Below, in pieces: positions 1-9,348 of a stretch of 64,000 nucleotides of DNA (its first letter is position 1; every line of letters begins with the position of its first letter). The stretch covers positions 16,206,186 to 16,270,185 of the forward strand of contig NC_063052.1 of the NCBI RefSeq assembly GCF_018812025.1. The letters are read 5' to 3'. The notes beneath the pieces were generated by a model. The model was given only the letters and a program-made list of their open reading frames with translations. It did not search any database and had not been told where the DNA came from. Source of the stretch: Megalobrama amblycephala. Its lineage: Eukaryota; Chordata; Actinopteri; Cypriniformes; Xenocyprididae. A program made the position numbers and the translations under genes.

Positions 1-140
1 AGTAAACTACTGTTTAATTAAAGAAAAGTAATTTTATGTTTAGTTTACTCCCCACCTGCTGTACTGAACCCATACCGAACCGTGACTTCAAAACCGAGGT
101 ACGTACTGAACCGTGAGTTTTGTGTACCGTTACACCCCTA
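1..140. mobile_element. hAT-like transposon terminus (extends off the left edge)
   Basis: The segment ends in TACCGTTACACCCCTA. Read on the minus strand this is TAGGGGTGTAACGGTA, the usual kind of terminus of fish hAT elements. Upstream come several GAACCGTGA/ACCGAGGTA motifs, as seen in subterminal regions of this group. Just beyond the end the sequence continues with lectin-gene flank shared with about 12,550 and 21,630, so the element was inserted into that flank. No transposase is visible and the other end lies outside the window. Confidence 0.5.
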
Positions 141-185
141 GTTATTAATCAAAAGTGACTGGTATAGTGATTTGTACTACTAATA

Positions 186-842
186 GTGCGCGTGGTGCTT
201 ACAATGAGTTACAAAGGTATAACAGCTATGACTGTGTACACTACTTGCTTTATGCAAGCATTACCCTATTATACATTATCGACACAAATTGATAGGTGAA
301 ACAACAAAAAGCCACCCACAAATAGTCAAAGCATCAGGTTGTCTTTAACGGTTAAAGTTACTCGTCAGGCTACAGAAGAATACCAAAATTCCTCCATTAA
401 ATTAGGTCTAATACATTGAGAGTCACGCAGACATATAACAACCCAGCCACAACATATAATTGCGAATAACATGCTTCACCTTAACACAGGTCTGGGGTCA
501 GCTTCCTTTGCTGTTCGAGTTAACATGTCCTAAACATGAGTGTAATTTGCACCGCAGCGCCCCCACACCTTGATGCTCATGACAAGAATAGCATGTATAA
601 TTATCTTTATTGAAGTGAATTAGGTTTAACTCGCCGTCATGCATGAATGAATGATATTTTTGCAATTTTACACATAATAATATACGATGATCACATACAC
701 AAAACTGAAATTGCATGTCAAAATAATACATTGTCAATATTTTTTGAGACCCCCCCAAAATTTCACTAATCACATTTTCAGGGGAGCCCATGTCTTATTA
801 AGGGGAGCCGAGCTCCCCCTAGCTCCCCCGTAGTTCGCACCC
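186..842. other. Insertion of about 650 bp absent from the paralogous lectin flanks
   Basis: Flank on both sides (a GTGACTGGTATAGT block before, an AATTGCCACCTAATGAAACT block after) is contiguous at about 12,550-12,700 and 21,640-21,770 but interrupted here. The inserted DNA is AT-rich, with a GGGAGCC/AGCTCCCCC inverted motif near its right end. It looks like a non-autonomous transposon but I do not recognise the family. No credible coding sequence is present. Confidence 0.4.
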
Positions 843-1230
843 TGGACTGAACAATTGCCACCTAATGAAACTCATTGTGCAATAAGTAACTGATGTTTTT
901 AATGTTATTTAATCAAGCTGCTCTTAATTATCAACAAACTCACTTGGTTTATTTATTTATGAAGTACGAACGTGACATTTACTCTGATATAATGGTTTTG
1001 TGAAAGGAAACATAAGTAGCACAGCTACTGTAGTCTTTTTAACAAAGACCTGTGTTACAAGTGTGATTAGTTTAAACTTTAGAGTTTTGTGCCAAGAGTT
1101 TTGCAAATGTATCACTAGTGAAAGTGATACCAAACTGATTTAAAAACTGTATTCAGTAAATTACATTTTTATTTTCAATTACAATTACAATGTTACCCTG
1201 GTGTAGAGAGTGCATAAACATTCAACTCAC

Positions 1231-1550
1231 CTGGAATTCATCACTGTATCAACCTCACAGAAGACCAATTCAGCAGTTCAGCAAATCTGCTTTTACACAA
1301 AATAATACATTTTTATATAATAAATAAATGGAATTAATAATATTTTTATTAACAATTGCTGGATTTATTATTTATTCAATATATTATTCATATGAGGAAT
1401 ATCATGCCCGGTCAAAACATTTCAAACCAAAAATGTGCTATTAAATATAGATATGAATATTAATACACACCAGCAGTCTGTGAAGAGGGTCTAGTTGAAT
1501 AATATTGTGCTCAGAAATGATGCTCTATTTATTGTTGAATTAAGGCCCTC
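1231..1550 (-). promoter_or_regulatory. 5' leader exons and core promoter of a fourth lectin gene copy
   Basis: This matches the upstream regions of lectin genes 1 and 2. On the minus strand a TATA-like AATAAATAG (1533-1525) precedes a predicted leader exon ending at 1471 before a GTGTGT donor. A second predicted leader exon ends at 1231 with AATTCCAG before GTGAGT. At gene 2 the signal-peptide exon follows about 800 bp later, so here it would fall beyond the left edge once the hAT element and the 650-bp insertion are allowed for. Exon limits come from homology and splice consensus, not transcripts. Confidence 0.45.
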
Positions 1551-1559
1551 CCAACCAAA

Positions 1560-2390
1560 TGAGTCTGATCTGTTATCTGATTAAATGAACCTATTACAAA
1601 AGAGTTCCTTTTTTTAAGCCTTCATTCTGATGAAACAAACACAAAGTTTTGTTATGAAACTCTAGATGGCACAGGCTGATAGGTCCCTAAAGAGGGGGGT
1701 GACGGTATCACACACAGTTTCTGCCAATCTCATGTTAATCTCGAGTACCTATAGAGTAGTAGTGCATCCTTCATAGCTCCAAAAAGCCTTTAGTTTAATC
1801 ATATTTATAAAAGATACGTACGCTGTACAGAGTCTTTCCGAAAACAGCCGAGCTCCTGGAGGCGTGTCGTGTGAGCGGAGCTAAAGAGTGACGAGCATGT
1901 GCAGCTTTTGTGTAGTGATCATCTGCAAGCTATCAATGGTCAGCTAAAAAAATTATTTAAACACACACAATACTCCATCACATTATCCCTGGATAACTTT
2001 CGAATCACTATAATGAATATAGCGTATAGTGAATGATGAAGAATGAATTTATGAATTCACTGCTTTCGTGTTGTTTACAATATTTAAACTTAGGCGCCTT
2101 TTGCCAACAAGACAGGCATTAGAAGCAGTTTTACTCTCCACCTGCGGTTCCAACTCATTACCGGGATCATTATCGCTGTGACCGCTCCATCTTTCAGTTT
2201 CAAACGATCTGTAAATCCAGTGTAGAACTGGGCCTTGTTTAAGAAACCATAAGCGCCGATCCTGAGGGCTCGGAAAACACGAGATATTCTCCATTCGTTT
2301 TAACCAATAAAAAAGTGATTGCAACTATCAGTTTCTATGGTCATTTTAATAACAAACATTGAGAGCGCATCAATGTAATGCGTGAGCACA
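1560..2390. other. No recognised gene
   Basis: AT-rich DNA. A minus-strand open stretch (about 2300-2050) has no start, domain or splice pattern I can defend. It might belong to the THAP-like remnant next to it. Confidence 0.3.
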
Positions 2391-2396
2391 AATCTC

Positions 2397-2480
2397 TCAG
2401 CTCCACTTAACACTTTGTTCTTTGGGAAGCAAGGTTATCTTTCCCTCACAACCAAAAACACACTTCTCTGGTGACATTGT
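2397..2480 (-). pseudogene. Possible THAP-type zinc-finger fragment
   Basis: A short minus-strand frame reads EKCVFGCEGKITLL, resembling the first Cys pair (C-x3-C) and following strand of THAP domains in fish transposase-derived proteins. The frame stops after about 12 more residues, and the second half of a THAP domain (C-x2-H) is not found nearby in a spliceable frame. If real it is one exon or a relic of a P-element-like protein. The resemblance is from memory. Confidence 0.25.
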
Positions 2481-2816
2481 TGATTTCATGAAGTCCTGTG
2501 ACCTGTGCAGCGCTGCCGACGACTTCAGTAAGGCCGAACGCACGTTGATGGGCGTGCTCTTGCTCTCTCGCTCTAGTCGCCATGTGCACGCACTCTTCCA
2601 GGAGAAGTGCCCTACAAGGAATTCTGAACTTCTTGCCGTCACACAGGCCCATACTCGAAAAAGGACAGCAAAGTTTATGAGGATTTGGAAGACTATTTTT
2701 GGTACAGGAATACTCTGTCATACGTCCAACTCGTGTTTTGAAACTATAGCCATCTTTAACATGAGAATCCAACTCATTAACAGTGTAAATAAGTCAAAAT
2801 ACATGAAGTAGCATTA

Positions 2817-3330
2817 GACCCCCCTTTAAAGGGTTAGATTATCCAAAAATTACAAATTCTGTCATTATTTACTCACCCTCATGTCGTTCCAAACCCGTGA
2901 GACTTTCGTTCATCTTTTTGATGAATTCTGAAAGCTTTCTGTCCCTCCATTGACGGCTACACAACTACCACTTTGATGCTTCAAAAATTTCATTCATAGA
3001 TCGTAAAACTAATCCATATGAACTGAGTGGTTTAGTCCAAATTTTCTCAAGAGACTCAATCACTTTATATGATGAACAGATTGTGATGGTGAAATTAAGC
3101 TTTATGAAGCACCAAGGCTTTTACTCGAAGCTTTTCAACACTGTGCACACTAATGACATCTTTTGGTCAAAAAGTGGAAAAGCTGCCTTTGTGTCCCATA
3201 AGACATATTTTTTAATCAGAATACGAAGCAGCCACATGGTTGTGCGCGAAAACGAAGCTTCGGATGTCACAGTCTACTTGGTTATTGCAAAATTAATCAA
3301 GCTCCAGTACAGTGCTTCACTGTGAGATGT
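2817..3330. repeat. Dispersed cyprinid AT-rich repeat
   Basis: Contains TTTACTCACCCTCATGTCG followed by a TTTCTGTCCCTCCATTGACG block and an ACTGAGTGGTTTAGTCCAA block. I recall this text as a very common non-autonomous DNA repeat in zebrafish and carp relatives. It carries no gene; open frames through it are incidental. Confidence 0.55.
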
Positions 3331-4330
3331 TACAGTTTTTTGATACAAGCTTCAAAGCCTCGGCGTGGAACGTCACATCAGTACTAGCTGCCAGAGCCAG
3401 TGTTGCCAAGTCTGCGGTCTTCCCGTGGAATTTAGATACTTTTAAAGGTGCCGTAGAACGTGTTTTCAAAAGATGTGCTATAAGTCTAAGGTGTCCCCTG
3501 AATGTGTCTGTGAAGTTTCAGCTCAAAATACCCCATAGATTTTTTTTTTATTCATTTTTTTAACTGCCTATTTTGGGGCATCATTAAATAGGTGCCGATT
3601 CAGGTTGCGGCCCCTTTAAATTCTCATGCTCCCTGCCCCCGTAGCTCACGCTTGCCTTAAACAGCATAAACAAAGTTCACACAGCTAATATAACCCTCAA
3701 AATGGATCTTTACAAAGTGTTCGTCATGCAGCATGTATGGTATCACGTATGGTATTTATTTGGATGTTTACATTTGATTCTGAATGAGTTTGAGGCTGTG
3801 CTCTGTGGCTAACGCTAACATTACACACTGTTGGAGAGATTTATAAAGAATGAAGTTGTGTTTATGAATTATACAGACTGCAAGTGTTTAAAAAATGAAA
3901 ATAACGACAGTCTTGTCTCCGTGAATACAGTAATAAACGATGGTAACTTTAACCACATTTAACAGTATATTAGCAACATGCTAACGAAACATTTAGAAAG
4001 ACAATTTACAAATATCACTAAAAATATCATAATATCATGGACCATGTCAGTTATTATCGCTATAAGCCGAATTATTATTAACCATAAGCCGAAACCTATC
4101 ATGTTTGGTATCTTTGGACTTGGCAAGGATTCAGGAGTCTAAGGATATGCCGTGAAAATAAGTCAACCAGATCAAAAGTTATAAGCATATGAAAATAATT
4201 AAACAATAAACGCCAACCTTTTGATTATTATTGATGCCTCTAGTAATTATGTGTCTGATTTTTAATTTCCAACCTATTTGAGTTCATGTTAAGCCAAACA
4301 TATAATAATTAAAACAACAAAAAAAAAAAT
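3331..4330. other. No gene recognised
   Basis: AT-rich intergenic DNA with no convincing coding frame, RNA gene or element boundary. A run of Phe codons near 3540 is just a poly-T tract. Confidence 0.4.
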
Positions 4331-4339
4331 AGTTGAGTT

Positions 4340-4442
4340 AAATAAAACTGCCCAGCACATTGGGCAAACATTTAACCCAATCGCTGGGTTTGTCCATTTT
4401 TAACCAACTTGGGTTGGTTTTAACCCAGCATTTTTTAGAGTG
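4340..4442. repeat. Small repeat with inverted GGGTTAAA-type ends
   Basis: The stretch contains CATTTAACCCAATCGCTGGG, then AACTTGGGTTGGTTTTAACC and a terminal CAGCATTTTTTAGAGTGT. This resembles a short non-autonomous DNA element common in cyprinids. Its family was not determined. Confidence 0.35.
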
Positions 4443-4454
4443 TAAAAATGTTTG

Positions 4455-4570
4455 GTCTGGGTACGCTTTATAGCTTCCTGGTCCTGATGTCACCCAGCCG
4501 TCATGTCATTGGACTGAGATCACACATGCTTCAGATGCAATCATTCAGAGGCGTTCGCAAAGCGCTTTTG
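4455..4570. repeat. Diverged DIRS-type inverted terminal repeat relic
   Basis: CTTTATAGCTTCCTGGTCC and the following TGATGTCACCC, TCATTGGACT and GAGGCGTTCGC blocks line up in order with the right terminus of the DIRS element at about 48,985-49,075. No DIRS coding region adjoins it, so it would be an old solo terminus. Confidence 0.3.
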
Positions 4571-5004
4571 ACACAGGGCTCATTTTAATCGTGAGAATCT
4601 GCTGTAAATAATGATGTGATTTTCTACAATCTGTGCATGTTTCATGAAGTTATGATCAGAAATGCCATGTGTAATCTACATATTTGTATTCAGTTAGCGG
4701 CTGTGTGCTGTTTTTGTTGTAAACGCATATTATTCAGACTCATTGGAGGGTGAAAACAACGCAACAGGAGCATGTTGGAGGCTTGATCTGAACGTTTAAA
4801 GTCTCTGATTTTGTATGCAAAAAGAATTATTGTGCTACCTATTTGGTTTCAGTTTATATTGGCTCTTAAACAGAGAAACACAAACGGGAGCACCAACGCT
4901 CCTTTAGGTCTTAAAGGCTTAATAAATCCACAGGTACAGTATATCCAGAGAACAGCAATCCAACACAACTTTACCACAGGAGGTGGATGGAGGTGACAAC
5001 CAGC

Positions 5005-5455
5005 GGATAGCCTTGAGCAGAGGAAGATGGCAGATGATCCTGACTGCAGCCAAGACTGCGGCCATATTGGTGGAGGTAATAATGATACCATGGAGACCAG
5101 AGCAGGTGACGATGACGTGTCAGGTGGAGCCCACTATGCAGAAGTAGAGCCAAGGAAACGGTGGGACGCTGATGACTCGGGCAGTCGTGACGGAGCCGCA
5201 GTGATCCCCCCAGATGGAAGTGAGGATCTGAAGGACAGAGAACGAGCTGGAGCGACAGAGGGTGGAGGCAGAGCCTGAGGGAGGGTGGAACTGGCCGAAG
5301 ACTAAGGGGTGGAGGGCCGGAGAGCAGCAGACAACCTGAAAGTCCGCAGTGGAGGCGTGACGATGGAGTTGAGGGAGGAAGGAGTGCAGGTGCAGGAGCC
5401 AGGGTGATGAGTCAAGGTGGGACAGAGCACGCCGAGGCTGAAGGCGTGAGGTACA
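5005..5455 (-). pseudogene. Remnant of the gag-only gypsy-like family (proline-rich region)
   Basis: GC-rich DNA whose left part matches the internal region of the LTR element at about 28,120 (GCCTTGAGCAGAG, then AGATGATCCTGACTGCAGCC against a diverged counterpart). On the minus strand it encodes Ser/Pro-rich stretches like those of the complete copy at 27.8-28.7 kb. Frames are broken by stops and no LTR adjoins it. It is probably the 3' part of an old insertion. Confidence 0.45.
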
Positions 5456-5532
5456 GGTCAACTGTAGTCATTTTGCACTTGACCTACTTACTCACCGCTC
5501 ATCTTCTGACTCGCTCTCCCATCCCAGACAAT

Positions 5533-5660
5533 TTATTTTTCACTGTGAAATTCTAAAGGCCTGATGAGGTCCATACCAATTTGTTCGATTGGGACCTGCA
5601 TCAATGGTAATGGGTGCATTGGCACTTTTGGGGTGGCCGGTGGATTTAAAAAGTGAAAGT
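5533..5660 (-). pseudogene. Gypsy-type integrase fragment
   Basis: A minus-strand frame contains PIEQIGMDLIRPLEFHSEK, matching the segment that leads into the integrase core in Ty3/gypsy elements (P-F-E-R-I-G-M-D-L-v-G-P-L). The catalytic DDE residues are absent, so this is a short relic. It lies next to the gag-like remnant at 5.0-5.45 kb and may derive from the same or a related insertion. Confidence 0.5.
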
Positions 5661-5800
5661 GACGTGGACAGGTGTCCCATACTAGGAATTTGTGCACTGC
5701 ATTTGACCCATCCAAGTGCACACACATACAGCAGTGAGTATTTAACACTCACACACACCGTGAACACACAACCGGATGTAACGTCTGGACCAATCAGGCA
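5661..5800. repeat. Dispersed fish repeat (AGTGACGTGG / ACCCATCCAAGTGCACACAC)
   Basis: The text GCATTTGACCCATCCAAGTG followed by ACACAC...CACCGTGAACACACA is a frequent repeat sequence in teleost genomes as I recall it. It has no coding potential. Confidence 0.4.
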
Positions 5801-6350
5801 CACAATTATTCATTATATTTAATGAATAACCCATAAACTCACTCTATCAAAGTTCTGTGTACCCATCGCCCTAAAACTGCAACTATCATCCCAAACATAG
5901 CTAAACCACAGGCAGAACTAGGTGTCCTGTTATAGATACTTGGAACTTTTACAATCAGAAAGAATTTTTCAGAGACTAGTGACTCTCACTTCATTCTTTC
6001 TGAGAAAGACAAATAAACCGTCTTAATCCTATGTATTCTCTATATAACCACTTGGGAAATGTATAAACATATCAAATTTTCTCATATCCAACACATCTCA
6101 TGACTTTCCTTTTATAGGCTTTATTCTATGTATTAATTCTCTCTTTTGAACTATTTTGGTATTAATGTTCCATAGTTGCAAATGTATAGTTAACTGAAAT
6201 CACATTGGTAGCATGTTTGGTATCTACAGACTCCAACTTTCGTTTCCTATTTGGTAATTTATGTTACATGTTACTAACTCTGTGACACATTAGTATTATA
6301 AGAATCTAGAAGGTTCTTTTCTCATTCATCCAATCCAGTGTCTTATGCTA
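5801..6350. other. No gene recognised
   Basis: AT-rich DNA without convincing frames or element termini. Confidence 0.35.
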
Positions 6351-7080
6351 ATATCTTGCTACAGGACAAAGACTTGTAAAACTTCCCTCCGAGGGGGCAA
6401 CTCCTTATTGGCTCAGACACCTCAAGAGGGTGTGACATTTTCACCCCTTATATTCACTGATCACAAGATCAAACTCCCTCTTCCCGTTTTACTGAAAAAT
6501 GCTGATGTTAAGATGATGCTGTAAGAAGCTAGAAGCTTCTAAGGAACCCAAGCTTGTGCCAGGCTTTGGCCTAGAAACTTCCATTTACCAAAGATCCTCT
6601 GAATCCAACTGGTTCTCTTTCATCAAGACAATATCAGCAAAGATTCAACGGGAGCCTCCACAAATTGCATCAGGACAGTTTTAATTCAACTTGGAGAGAC
6701 ATGCAAGTATCAAACTTAGTCTCATTATTTGATACATTGAGTATCCTTACCCCTTTCAAAGAAGGGCCTGTTAAAACTAAACTGATGGTTTGCTCAAGGC
6801 TGTTGATCTGCTGAATGTCCAACAATGCTGTAACTTCTTGCTTTTCTGTATTCTGCTTCAGCTCTCTCTTTCCCTTGGTAAACTGTATGCATGTATGTGT
6901 GTGTGTGAATGTTAGAGTAGTTTAAGTGTTTAGTCTAGTTAATAAAGTCTTGTTCATGTCACACGTAAAGTTGTCCGTGTTTTGCGCTCATATACGGGAG
7001 TCCCTAATCATGCAGATCCTGACTACAGGCTCTTAGTAGTACAATAAGAAATGTTATTTTCCATAACCTGGAAATGAACA
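6351..7080 (+). mobile_element. Possible solo LTR of an endogenous retroelement
   Basis: In plus-strand order: a CTCCTTATTGGCTC CCAAT-type box, a TTATATTC box, a purine/pyrimidine-poor leader, then AATAAAGTCTTG at about 6939 followed by a GT-rich stretch, the layout of U3-R-U5. Clear TG...CA ends and a target duplication could not be fixed, and no adjoining gag or pol is seen. It could instead be a host promoter-like repeat. Confidence 0.25.
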
Positions 7081-7525
7081 TTTCTTAGAATTAATAAAGA
7101 ATTAACACTGTGCGTTCACTGGACAATATGCTAATTGATTGTAATATTAATTTTATTACATTAAGTTAATTGTATTAACTTATCCAAATATTTATAATTA
7201 ATTATAGCTAGTTATGATTAATTATTCATATTTATTTTGAGCTAATTTGCTACACGGAGCAGAGGGTAACCTCAGTTGTGGGTAATGAGAGTGGAAGTGA
7301 GCGCTGTGTGAACTCTTAACTTTAGTAAAATGCATGTTGTGTTGTAATATAATATGGTACATTTGAAGAAGAAATTAAGCAATATCACATTCGCAATTAT
7401 AGACTTGTCTGATGGGAACTATGAGTCTTTCTATATATACAGATTCATACATAATATTAGTTCTTAATATTAACTTGTATAATCTGCTTTGGAGTTTTAA
7501 TGCCCTGATTAAATATATTTAGTTA

Positions 7526-8250
7526 TTTATTTTTCTTTTGCCAGAGCTTCTGCTCTATATATTACAACAAAACACATCCCAGTGCTGCAACAGCCACGTG
7601 AAGGCTTTGAGATATACGATCTTATCAAAGTCCTGCAGAGAAAGCCACAGGAGTGTCACAATCTCTTCATCATAGGATATAATGACAAAGCATGTAGAAA
7701 CACAGTTTTGAACATTTATTTATTTATTTTTTTTTTTTTTTGTCGTATGGCACAAATTACAAATATTAAAATCCATTTTTGTGCTTTTCATTTTGCTGTT
7801 TAGGTCGACTCCCATTACATTTTATCCCACCTGGCCCCACAGATGAGCCCAACTGGTTCAATTAAACAAGTGAAAGAGTCAAAAATCATGAAGGTATGGA
7901 CTAAAAAAATAGTATAATGTGCTGTTATTTGATATCCAGGTGTAAATATGCTACTGTAGTTCCCAATTTAAAGGGTATAAATAAACGAATGCATTATTTC
8001 CAATTTCATCTCTTTATTTCTTCTGAAGACACACAACCAGAAGATGGGGCAGCAGTAGAAACCTTGTCTACTGAAGATAATGCAGTGGATGACTGGGCAA
8101 GCTCACAGGCATCTGCTTGTATCAGAAATGGAGAAATTGTGGGGCGAGCTTTGACAGAGCGCAGCAAATTTGTTGAAATTGAAATTTTTAGAGAAAAAAA
8201 AAATCTAATTGCGATTTTTCTGGTTAAAAATCTGATTTATAAAACACATG
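7526..8250 (+). pseudogene. Unrecognised coding-like exons
   Basis: After a TTTTGCCAG acceptor (about 7543) a frame stays open through PREGFEIYDLIKVLQRKPQE to about 7690. A second block (about 7804-7894) starts after GCTGTTTAG, reads VDSHYILSHLAPQMSPTGSI and ends in AAG before GTATGG. A third acidic block lies at about 8029-8160. The first two could join in phase 0 only through a GC donor, and the third fits no obvious phase. The first two vaguely recall the N-lobe of fish HECT-type G2E3-like proteins, but I am not sure. It may be a decayed gene or part of a transposon. Confidence 0.3.
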
Positions 8251-8530
8251 AAATAAAATAAAATAAACAATACCAGGTTTGTTTTACTTGTTTGTAGGGC
8301 TGCACAATTTGACCCAGAATTTTGTGCTAATATATTAATAATAATAATTATTATTATCATCATTATTGCTAAATAAAAATATTAAACCAAATAAGAAATG
8401 TTACTATTGTAATTACTTTCATTATTAATAAAAAATAGAGTATTTAAGGATAAATATAACTATAATAATTTAAAAAATAATATTTTTACAGAAAACTGGT
8501 TTAGCAGAAGTCTGGGGAACGGGCGGCGGC

Positions 8531-8532
<2 letters not shown>

Positions 8533-8576
<44 letters not shown>
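8533..8576. repeat. (GT)n microsatellite
   Basis: About 21 uninterrupted GT units, followed by a GA-rich tract (8601-8618). Confidence 0.95.
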
Positions 8577-8689
8577 CTCGACATCACTGCTGAGCTGACA
8601 GAGAAAGAGAGAGAGAGACTTCCTTTCATGAAGATGATTCCTTCCTGCTGCTTCCGTCCCAGAATCATGAGTTGATTCATATTGAGTTG

Positions 8690-9345
8690 TTTGAGTAAGT
8701 GAGCTCAGGATTTTGTGATGCACTGTTTCTTAACAGAAAGAGACTGGAATGTGTTGAACATGTTTCACTCTCTTTAATTTATTTATGTTGTAAACAGCTT
8801 GTTTCTTCTGTATCTTTATTTCTTTCTTGTTGGGAAATTTTGCAATTTTTGTTTGTAATCCTGCTTTTCTCCTGTATATGGTTAAACAGGGAGAGAGGGA
8901 AGAGTTATGTCAATTATTTTTCTGGATTATATTTATCCAGGTAATTTAGAGAGATTTGGGGGTTATTTTGGCCTGGATCTCCTCTGAAGCTATTGCTCCT
9001 ATTTTCATTACTATTCTTTTTGATATTTCTGTTATGGTTATTGTTACTTTTGTGCAGGTTTTTTTTTTTTTTTTTTTTCCTCTTTATAACAGAGAATTAA
9101 AAGTTAATATTGGTTGAATTGGTGGTTGTGTTGTTAATTCTGGGAAAGAAGGTTTTACATCCTTGTTCTATCCATGTTTCTTTTTTCCCTTTCTCTTTTA
9201 TGAAAAATGTAATTCTTTTTTACTTTGTTTCCAGCTCCTCAACTCTAGATGGGTAGCTATGTAACACTACACCTCCTCCTCATTTTGAATATCTAAATGA
9301 GCCCTTTTGATCCAGAAACATGAAATACAACATACAATGCTGAAG
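8690..9345. repeat. Left flank of the lectin duplicon
   Basis: Sequence around 8877-8950 (GGTTAAACAGGGAGAGAGGG, then CCAGGTAATTTAGAGAGATT) recurs at 51,690-51,770 beside lectin gene 3. The stretch 9230-9345 recurs at 18,480-18,600 and 51,820-51,930. It is therefore duplicated DNA downstream of the lectin genes. No gene is seen in it. Confidence 0.7.
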
Positions 9346-9348
9346 TAA

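Noticed and set aside
2422..2811. Plus-strand open frame of 129 codons
   Set aside because: No domain, start context or splice signals; it overlaps a better, though weak, minus-strand THAP-like frame.
5027..5461. Open frames on both strands of the GC-rich block
   Set aside because: The block is a remnant of a gag-only LTR element; open frames follow from its Pro/Ser-rich composition.
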